Shown one piece after another: positions 54,868 through 64,000 of a stretch of DNA of 64,000 bases. Under the pieces are notes generated by a model. It was not told where the DNA came from. It saw nothing but the letters and a program-made list of their open reading frames with translations, and made no database searches. The stretch is taken from contig OX457024.1 of the NCBI GenBank assembly GCA_949752745.1, positions 48,798,490 to 48,862,489 on the forward strand. Direction: 5' to 3'. Both the position numbers and the translations under genes were made by a program. Every line of letters begins with the position of its first letter. Position 1 is the stretch's first letter. This stretch comes from Protula sp. h YS-2021. Taxonomy: Eukaryota; Annelida; Polychaeta; Sabellida; Serpulidae.

Positions 54868-55587
54868 TCAGGCCCTTTCCGGAAGTGTTGCCGTAGTGTG
54901 TTGCGAGGCTGGAATCACGGCAGGTTGCTGCAGTTGGCCATAGGCTTGGGCAGTCGTCGGGTTGTACATGTATCCTAAGCTGGACATGTATTGTGACATG
55001 TCGTAGCCCATCGCCGCCATGGCGAGCACTTGGTTGGCTTGTAGAGATGCGGCTGGCGTGGGAACAGGATTTCGGACTTGAGCATAACTGAGCTCCGGTG
55101 CCGCTTGAGTCACGCTGCTAGTGGTAAGTGCCTGGGTCGTCATCAGATTGTTTGCTGTGAGTGACAACAGCCCTGGGTGGACGCCATACGATGTCACGGG
55201 GGAATAGGCATACTGTGCCATCAATTGACTCTGCCCTGGAAGTACTGTGGTCACTGCTGGCTTGGGTGTCAACGCTGACGTTAGGCCCACAATGCCTGGC
55301 TTTGGCTTGGCGCCGAGGTAAGCTAAGTTCACGTTAGCTTTTCTCCCGTCTATGATCGGGTTGGGGTCGGCGATTGCGCGTTCCGCTGCCATTTTGTCGA
55401 CCATCGTAACGAAGCCATATCCCTTACTTTTCCCGGTTAGCCTATCGTTGATGACAACGGCTTCTTCGATGCCACCAAACTGCTCGAAGAACTCGCGCAG
55501 TGTTTCGTTGGTCGTGTGATAAGGCAATCCACCGACAAAAATCTTCGTGAATGTAGTATCCTTTCCACTTTGCATAAAATTTGCCAT
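54868..55587 (-). CDS. RBM24: RBM24/RBM38-like RNA-binding protein
   Basis: A complete 239-residue ORF; the ATG has a good context (AAAATGG). One RRM near the N-terminus (about residues 14-90): RNP2 is [14 protein letters not shown]1 is KGYGFVTM, and the C-terminal part of the domain reads [20 protein letters not shown], almost as in vertebrate RBM24 and RBM38 and worm SUP-12. The rest is Ala/Gln/Pro/Thr-rich and low in charge ([40 protein letters not shown]). The family binds GU-rich RNA and controls splicing and mRNA stability in muscle and p53 pathways (family knowledge). The vertebrate genes have introns, but no intron interrupts this ORF. It may be the native gene with lost introns or a retrocopy; the intact frame argues against a dead copy. 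Confidence 0.93.
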   Translation of the reverse strand: MANFMQSGKDTTFTKIFVGGLPYHTTNETLREFFEQFGGIEEAVVINDRLTGKSKGYGFVTMVDKMAAERAIADPNPIIDGRKANVNLAYLGAKPKPGIVGLTSALTPKPAVTTVLPGQSQLMAQYAYSPVTSYGVHPGLLSLTANNLMTTQALTTSSVTQAAPELSYAQVRNPVPTPAASLQANQVLAMAAMGYDMSQYMSSLGYMYNPTTAQAYGQLQQPAVIPASQHTTATLPERA

Positions 55588-56737
55588 TTTGATGTATTGC
55601 GAAAAAGACTTTAAAACACGTTTTCTATACTTTCTTTTTAGTTGACAGCGGAAATATTGCTTCCAATTTTTCTTCGACTCTGCTCTCGAAATATTTGGTT
55701 TTTATGTGTTGATTTATATTTTCAGCGTCTACTTTTGTGCCAACACTTAGCTGATTTCATGTCAAGTAATGATCAATTCGCCGTGGTCAGTTATTTATGG
55801 TCAATGCCCAGAAGGTCCGGTTCACAAGACGTAATCCCTTGTGACTACAATTGTACACAACTCGCGTAATCCCTCAAATCTGACACATTAACTATCTTTT
55901 GTGCACGGCCTAAGCCTCTATTGTTGTTCAAGTTAATTAGATCCCAACAAAGCCGCTTTTATTGAGACACATGTTATGGTCAGCTAATAGCAATTATGTA
56001 TTTGACTAGAATTCTACTGATGCACGCTTATACACGTACGCAATATAATAAATGCCAAAATATAATCCGTTTATCCAGGAACGTCCGATTCCACTTTATT
56101 GTGTCATGCAACAAGCCGTTTCTAACCTTGCCACAAGTACCATCAAGCCAGTGTTTTTTTTTTAAATAATGCATGCGCCATTCATTTTGTGTCAGCGCGT
56201 TTCGGAAATATGTGATTTTGTCACTAAGACTGTTACAAGTAATTAACGATATCACCCGAATCCCCAGATCGCGAGTTGGTCTTAAGGCATGAAGTCCTGT
56301 AGTGGAACAACTCCGAACCATTTTAATCAAATGCAAGGCTTCTCCCCCGGTGTTACATGCTAATCCCCCACCGCCCCACCCCAATGCCACGAACTGGTAA
56401 AAAACCCCACACAGATCTGCATACTTTGAAATCTGCCACCCGTTTTCCTTTTCTTTCCTTTTCTCTTTCTTTTTTCATTGCTATTATTTTTTAATGGAGG
56501 GGTGGGGGGATAAGGCAGTTTGTTTTTTATTTGTCTTCTGTAGCGTAAAATACAATTACGTTTATTCATATAAAATCCGAAAGATCTTTTTTGTTGCAAG
56601 ATATCTTTGGATCACAAACGAATAAAAAGGAACATATTTAAAACAAACAATAGGTGAAGTTGTCTGTCCATTCGGTCGAAAGAAAACAGGTGTGGGGCAT
56701 CCTACGTGGCATACAGTGTCAGAGGGAATGTAACAGT
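55588..56737. other. Upstream region of the RBM24-like gene, nothing firm
   Basis: Probably holds the 5' UTR and promoter on the minus strand. No TATA box or repeat is clear. Confidence 0.4.
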
Positions 56738-57241
56738 AACTGCCGGTGTAACAGTATATCTTGCTCCCTGTACAGCTTCCCCCTGGGGGGAGGGGGGGGG
56801 GGGTAGACTAGGCTATCTCTCCCCCCCACCTGGTATTTTTTGCACTCCTATTGGCATCACTTTCTGAAGGGAAGATGAAGTTGAGTATACAAGAAAGCGC
56901 TGCTTGTATTGTGGATGTTATTTTTGATAATCCCAGCGATCAGGAGTATCCATCTGGGCTCTGTAAATCGCTAAAAAGGATATTAAGAGAAAAATAAAGA
57001 ACTTTCTGATCAAGGATACCCTTTTATATTTTGTTTGAATTATGTTGAATTTAGTCAATAAAGTAGTTCAAAATAGTTTTATACACTTTAATTGAGTCCA
57101 TTTATTCTCATGAACAAATATTATCAAATATATTTACACGTCAAAAAGTTCGAGAGTTAAATATACTGGAGAGGGGGGGATAGTCTAGTGTGGCTTTGCC
57201 CCCGCTGTACAGGGGGGTAAGATAGTCTGTTACACCGGGGG
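56738..57241. mobile_element. Foldback element with GGTGTAACAG...CCTGTACAGC arms
   Basis: The left arm has GCCGGTGTAACAGTATATCT, TGCTCCCTGTACAGC, then C- and G-rich runs and GTAGACTAGGCTATCTC. The right arm inverted has CCCCCGGTGTAACAGACTAT, CCCCTGTACAGCGGGGGCAA and CTAGACTATCC. The interior is AT-rich and non-coding. The arms again contain a repeated short word (GACTATCTT/TAGACTA). Confidence 0.75.
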
Positions 57242-58260
57242 CGCGAAGATTCTCTCACAAATGTTTTTCTTTTCTGGACAAAGTGTCTTATGTGGCAAGT
57301 AAACATAAATAAAGGCATAAATGAGCTAAGAATAAGAATACTGTTCCATTCACAAACACATGCACAAATTAATAAGAGTAATATCCATAGAACACAGGCT
57401 GGCGGCCCCTTTCAAATTTCAAGGGATCTAAGGTCATCAGATGGCATTCATTTGGGGCCAAAATATAATTGGATCCTTCAAGAAATATAACTGGGGGAGG
57501 GTGTCAACTACATCTGAAGAAAACTGAAGAAGCAGCTCCAGGATGTAGAATGAAAAAGTTGCTGGGGACAGGGGCAAATAAAAAATACACCAGCTTTTCG
57601 CTGAAATTCTTAGCCATATCCTCTGTTCCACGAGGTCTCTGATCCCAACCTGAACATTTGCCAACAAAGAAAATTCCCAACTTATTATTACGCTATTAAC
57701 CTCTGTATCTGAGCAAAAATCTGTATCTGTATCTGAGCAAATCGTCCAGTTTTGCGCCTTTGCTAGCACTGTATTACTGTATTTCATGTTTTTAAATGTC
57801 GGGAATCGCCCTAAACGGCAATTGTCGGGACCGGGAACTGCCCCGCTGTCGTAGGGAATTGTCCTGTACGGAATTGTCATTCTTCCGTCTATCCAATGTC
57901 TGTTTGAGATCACGACGTATATTGACAAATTTCATCTTTCTGCAAAGTTGTGCCGATCGTTTGTCGTCACGAGCAAATCGCGACGTCTGTCCAAGGTCTT
58001 TGTCGCAACAATAGATATCCATGTGCGTTTGATCGTGTATGAAAGTCAAAACAAATCTTTTTCCATACGTTGTATATACATTTAGGACATAATAATAACA
58101 ACAAAAACAAATAGTCCAGTATATATTTAGCCGGAAATGGAAGCCAAAATAGGCATTTTAGGAAATAAGTCAAAACGTTTGGTCATCCTCATGGAAAGGC
58201 GGTCTTTTGACTTTTTTATATATCCAAATTCCGACGTTGATCGTACGTCTGCTATTGATG

Positions 58261-58264
<4 letters not shown>
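57242..58264. other. No gene recognised
   Basis: Ordinary sequence. The 163-residue open frame at 57437-57928 contains repeated GTATCTGAGCAAA codons and no domain. Confidence 0.5.
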
Positions 58265-58334
<70 letters not shown>

Positions 58335-58351
58335 GAGAGAGAGAGAGAGAG
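58265..58351. repeat. (GA)n microsatellite
   Basis: About 87 bp of GA with one GGGG interruption. Confidence 0.97.
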
Positions 58352-58773
58352 ATTACCAGCGAAGACCAGCTATAGTCAACCCCCACAATTTTGTTGCATA
58401 TTGGTGATGTCAGCTGTACACAACATACCGTTATTGTGAGGAGAAAGTTAAGTGTTTAACCCTGTAACACACAGGTCGAAAAAACGTTATACATAGAGCA
58501 CATCTATATAACATTAGGAATGATTCTGCGTAATCAAATTCCCGATTAAAGAGGTGACTCCATCCGTATATTCGAGAAACCAAAAGTTTAAGAAAAAATA
58601 ATTTAGCTTTGAGCCCTGTTTTTGTACACCCAAATCGTTTAATCATGAAAAGTATTAAAAGTATCATTATCATTTCTCACCCATAACATCACAGAAATGG
58701 AGGTTCGTTAACGGCAGAGAGGGATCTTTGGTTCTCAAAGAAATTTTCGAACTCTTGGTGATCCTTTGGGTAT

Positions 58774-58830
58774 CCATGATAGGAGGAATCTTTTGACGTT
58801 ATCCATGATAGGAGGAATCTTTTGACGTCA
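58774..58830. repeat. 29-bp tandem duplication
   Basis: ATCCATGATAGGAGGAATCT followed by TTTGACGT occurs twice in a row. Confidence 0.85.
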
Positions 58831-59079
58831 CTTGTCTTCATTACGCTCTCTACAACAGTCCAACGATTTGGATATATTTTAGTTTTTCTTCCTAGTCAGT
58901 CAGAGAAGTCAAAAGTTACAAACTATGAGAAGAAATGGCAAGAAGGTCCAAGAAGTTTTGCCTGTTTTAAACAAACATTCGGATAAACCCCAACCGCCCC
59001 CTCCCCCCAGGAAACGTCCATAACAGGAGTTTGATCGGATGTCGCAACGGGGATTAGTGAGTATTATTGTTTATGCAGG

Positions 59080-59905
<826 letters not shown>

Positions 59906-60124
59906 GTAGTTGTAATATAAAGGAGCTTTGGTGTTATCTTTGAAAAATCACAAAGGTTTACTTTTTTGGGGGCTTCGGGCTACCTCTCAGATTAACCAGG
60001 CTCACAGAGAGTATTTAATTAATCTAACAAAGAGCTGTTCATAAAAGTTCTTGCTTTCTAGGCCCTGGAAGCTAAATGTATACTTTTTTTTGGTGGGCGC
60101 GCATTCCCGCGCAGTACATAACAG

Positions 60125-60177
<53 letters not shown>

Positions 60178-60215
60178 GGGGGGGGTGGGGTGGGGGTGGT
60201 GGGGGGGGGGGGGTG
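60125..60215. repeat. (TG)n microsatellite followed by G-runs
   Basis: TG repeat to 60174, then several runs of five or more G separated by T or TGG, which could form a G-quadruplex on the plus strand. Confidence 0.95.
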
Positions 60216-60378
60216 GAGCTCAGAAACTTCTGGCAGAGAATGTCCATAGCAACAGGCGTGGTGGCATGTTCTGTTTGCAGCAACGTCACAGAAAAGGAGT
60301 GGAAAATGATAAATAGACAAAGGCATATGAGTAGCAATTTGTGTTTATGAATCCTACTGTTTTTGGCCGATGTTTGGA

Positions 60379-60555
60379 AAATTAAAGAAAGAAAGAAAGA
60401 AGGAAAGAAAGAAAGAAAGGAAATATTTAGGACAGAGGAGGGAGAGGGATGGGGGGGGAGGGAAAGAAAGAAGGAAGAAAGGAAAGAAGGAAGGAAAGAA
60501 GGAAGGATTGAGGGAAAGAAGGGAAAAAATAAAAAAAGAAAGAAAGACAGAACAA
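60379..60555. repeat. Polypurine (GAAA/GGAA)n tract
   Basis: Almost pure purine strand over about 175 bp made of GAAA, GGAA and GGGA units. Long frames here are repeat artefacts. Confidence 0.95.
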
Positions 60556-60559
60556 AAGA

Positions 60560-61918
60560 AGAGGAGTTTTTATATGCTAATTTACATATAATTTTGTTCA
60601 AGTTGGTTCAAGTACCCATATATATCGTAATTGTTTAGTTTAAACCCCGAATGATTGTAATTTAAAGTATAGCTCTTACATATCAGAACACTATCAGATG
60701 AATTAATGCAATATGGGACTATATACACACATAAATTGCTTCTGTGGTAGGTAGAGCTACAAATATGGCCTGAAAAATCTATTAAGAGAGAAAAATTGAG
60801 CTTCGCAAGAAGAACGCAAACACCAGAGTTAAACAGTCTCCACAACGTGCAGTAGTTGTTACTATGGGATTTTTCTCACATTAACAATAATATGTTGGCC
60901 AATTTTGGCCAAATCGCCAAACAAAATGCAAGCCTGATGCAGAAACGACGGCGAAACATTCTTATTAAATTGCAACCGAGTCAGACCGGATTTGTAGAAA
61001 CCGTATCATTTTTTTTTTTTTTTTTTTCGCTCGCTTACGCGTCGCAGTGTTACAAACAAGAATGTCAAGAGATATTGCAACCAGCCGAGCCCAACGCAAG
61101 GAGAGTAAACAACTTAACCATCTCATTGTTGCTTACAAAATTATACATTCAGCTGTTGTATAAATAAAATATGACTGCACCAAACATATTTTTCGGTGAG
61201 ATGGACCCCTGTCTGAAAAAATTACCCTCCCTCCCATCCCCCAACAACAAATCGGTCAAAAACTAGCTAATTTAATCACTAGGCTGGAATTTTATATATT
61301 TTTTTTTTTTTAAAATATAGATACTTGTGTTAATGGTCACTTGTCGTTCTGTTTTATTGCAAAGACAGAATGACAGGAATTCACCACGACTAACGCACCA
61401 CCAAAGCAACTGTCATATTTTTATAGATCAAATTTACTAAACAAGGAAGGAAGACATTGCCTTCTCCCTCCTTATGGCTTTTAATTGTGACCCGTCACTC
61501 AAACACAACTGACTTCAAGGATCAGACCGGATCCAGCTTTTCCGTGAAAGGGAGCGTGGGGGGTAGATGTTTCAACTTCTGACACCAAGAGTTTAAAAGT
61601 TTCAGAAAACCCAAAGCTTAACAGTTTTCTTTTTCGAATTTAGGGGAGGGGGGGGGGGGGGTCTTCTCTTAACACTACATTAAGACACGCATACACAACA
61701 CGGCTTTTTCTACAGATTCAATCCGGTCAAAAGTAATTCTGTTCGTTTGTGTCGGGATGGGGGAGGGGCGTGGTGGTGCGGGGGGGGGGGCAGGAAGGGG
61801 AAAAGGGAGGGGAAAGGAGGGGCGACAAAGAGATTTTAGATTCAACTACTACCCCACAGATATTGTAGATATTGTAGATATATGTAAAAATGTATACCAA
61901 ATATACAAATTTCTGACA
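60560..61918. other. No gene recognised
   Basis: AT-rich with T-runs (61010-61027, 61302-61311) and a G-rich stretch at 61640-61820. No domain-bearing ORF. Confidence 0.5.
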
Positions 61919-62640
61919 ATTTTCAAAGTCCCGTAATTATGGCTGTTTTTGCCCGATCGCGAAAAAAGTAAATTTCCGGTACAGGACCATCTAAGAATTG
62001 TACATGTATAACATTAAGAAGATCCAAATAAAAATGTAGGAAGAGATGCATTTTGAAAAAAAAGTTTAACAAAATTTTCAAAGTCCCGTTATTTCGGCTT
62101 TTTGCAAGCCTATCGCGAAAAAAGTAATTTTCCGGTAGAGGACCACCTAGAGATTGTACATGTGTAATATCAAGAAGATTCAACCAAAACTGTAGGAGGA
62201 GATATATTTTGAAAAAAGTTAACTAAGTTTTCAAAGTCCCGTCATTTCGGCTATTTTCGGCCGATCGCGGAAAAAGTAATTTTCCCGTAGAGGACAACTT
62301 AGTGATCAGACATGTGTAATTTCAAGAAGATCCGATCAGAACTGTAGGAGGAGATGCATTTTGAAACATTGTCTAACAGACACATACACACATACACACA
62401 CATATACCGCCGACGGCGAAAAGTGATGGGTAAAGCGCTGGGCTGGGCTAATAAAAGCTGTGTGGAGGACTGCTTAAGGAGAATTCCGAACTTCCCAAGC
62501 AATCGGACCAAAAATGTAGGAAGGGTAATATTTTAAAAAAATTTCTTTTCCCACATAACGGACGACGGATATCCTACATGCAATGATATTAACCCATCGA
62601 TGAAAGTCGGCTGGGCCAAAAAATGATTCAAAGACAATCT
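61919..62640 (+). repeat. Tandem repeat cluster, about 155-bp units, with dispersed-repeat tail
   Basis: TTTTCAAAGTCCCGT begins units at about 61920, 62076 and 62228. Each continues with GGCCGATCGCG-like, AAAAAAGTAATTTTCCGGTA and AAGAAGATCC-like phrases and GTAGGAGGAGAT(G)CATTTTG. A (CA)n stretch and GTGATGGGTAAAGCGCTGGG follow, and a partial further copy ends near 62620. Related to 16600-17045. Confidence 0.8.
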
Positions 62641-64000
62641 CCATACCCTTTTTATTGAAAAACAGCAAGTTGAAAATTCAACAGGGTTTCTGATTATAAC
62701 AATAGGCCTCCCACTTCAATGACCTTGACATTAAACGTTAACAAGAATGTCGTGAATATTTTGTAGCCCATTTGTTGAAGGAAATATCAATTGTGTACAA
62801 TCGATGCCTTTTAGTCAACGTATTATTTCTATCGAAAATACGCAAAGAAAAAAGTTTCTCTGCAGTACAGTTCCAGGCAGCAAATAATGCGCAATAAGAT
62901 GAACCTGAACTTATGTTGGCAACAGTTGTCAAGTGAAACGAACCAATGATGATAATTGTCATCATTCAATATGGGTGTCAGGAAAAACAGTGCCCATAAA
63001 ATAGGTGTTTACTCAAAGAAATTTATTTTTTTCAGTAAAAGTAAAACGTGAAGTAAAATGCATCGTTTTCATATAGTATACAAAATTGCTGTTTTTCCTC
63101 TGGCAAATGAGCAATAAAGATTTTCCCTCTGTCCTTGTTACATTTTGTGTCAAGGTCATTTTACGCGATGGAAAGTGATGAATATCGCTTGGGCCATCAG
63201 GTTCCATCAAAACATTACAACCGGAACCATATGATTAGCATAAGGCTTGACGTCATTATCGTGTAAACCAACGATAATCGTCATCACTTATCATCAACAG
63301 ACCCATTCATCATAAAAGTCACTTACATTTAGAGCTTTAATGAACGAGTGCCTGACATACCGAACAGTTAAAATCTCGGGTCGGGCAGGTAGCTGCGGCT
63401 ACTGAGCGAAATGGAACGAAACGTGGTTTTGCATGGAGGGAACTCACATATAAAACTTTAAAAACTTTATCAAAAACGTCGCTCTAATTAAATCCTCGAT
63501 TGTTTCTTGCAACAATTTAACAGCTTAACTTAAGCCAATATGAAAATAACACTTTTAAATTTGTTTCTCATTTCATTCCTTTCTGCAAAATATAATAGTC
63601 GAGGAGGGCTATTTATATTGTTGAGGAACGAAACGGTACCATATGTTAGCGACATTGCATTCTTTTTGTGGTCAGTATTTCAAGATTAATCCTTTCAAAC
63701 AGTGAACACTCAATAAAGCATTTAACAGAAAACATATAGCTCTTTGCATATCTGGTGACACTTAGATTCTGGATTGCACATATATATGTTCCAATCACGT
63801 CAGGTATACAAACCAAGCCTTTGTCTCTGTTATGAAATATGTTAGGAATGTAACATTTCGAAAACTACTTTATAACTTTGCATTCTTTGATTTCTTTCTT
63901 GTTTCGTTCCGTTCGCAAATTATAAATTTCTGCACCGGTTTTTTTATATTTGCGAAAAAAACGGAACTAATAAAAATATTTAGATCTCGGTAACTGTCAA
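62641..64000. other. No gene recognised; dispersed-repeat fragments
   Basis: 63190-63390 shares phrases with 28900-29110 (ACATTACAACCGGAACCATA-like and CGTCATCACTTATCATC-like). The rest is AT-rich, non-coding. Confidence 0.45.

Noticed and set aside
57437..57928. Open frame of 163 codons
   Set aside because: No domain, and it includes simple repeated codons; probably chance.

Overview
The window is animal nuclear DNA, AT-rich, with spliced host genes, long introns and many mobile elements. A marine lophotrochozoan, perhaps a mollusc or brachiopod, is my best guess from the style of the dispersed repeats; this is inference and no marker gene here proves it. No bacterial genes or CRISPR arrays were seen.

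Host genes. A PACS sorting-protein gene (PACS1/PACS2 family) lies on the minus strand. It starts with an ATG at 22826 and runs off the left edge. Eight exons join in consistent reading phase (22826-22720, 18855-18768, 16463-16374, 10804-10679, 10195-10048, 9779-9613, 8034-7972, 6346-6198), and two weaker candidates follow (4570-4510, 50-1). A second minus-strand gene at 55587-54868 encodes a complete RBM24/RBM38-type RNA-binding protein in one uninterrupted ORF, probably with a long 3' UTR.

Between them, at about 34312-46519, is a degraded Polinton/Maverick, a virus-like self-synthesising transposon. Plus-strand genes: protein-primed family B DNA polymerase (five lesions), a PC4-like protein, and two or three small unknown ORFs. 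Minus-strand genes: chromodomain integrase (5' part lost), packaging ATPase, a KGGF-type small virion-like protein, an unknown protein, an acylation-motif Cys-rich protein, penton-like minor capsid protein, a basic membrane-active-like protein, major capsid protein and adenain-like protease. The two clusters converge on a short region with facing polyadenylation signals and an array of 14 TGTAAATA motifs. The major capsid ORF is intact; polymerase, protease, penton, ATPase and integrase are broken, so this copy cannot move by itself.

The rest is repeats. The main ones are a 139-bp satellite (about 20 units) inside a PACS intron, an approximately 1.9-kb palindrome with a small transposon at its centre, a pogo-like element at the centre of another inverted repeat, three LINE remnants, a degenerate satellite split by one LINE, a tRNA-derived SINE, long dinucleotide and tetranucleotide microsatellites, and at least six foldback elements whose arms are built from short internal repeats.

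The observations most worth following are the overlapping start/stop junctions along the Polinton minus-strand cluster, the TGTAAATA (Pumilio-site) array in the presumed 3' UTR of its plus-strand cluster, the PC4-like gene, and the self-repeating foldback arms.
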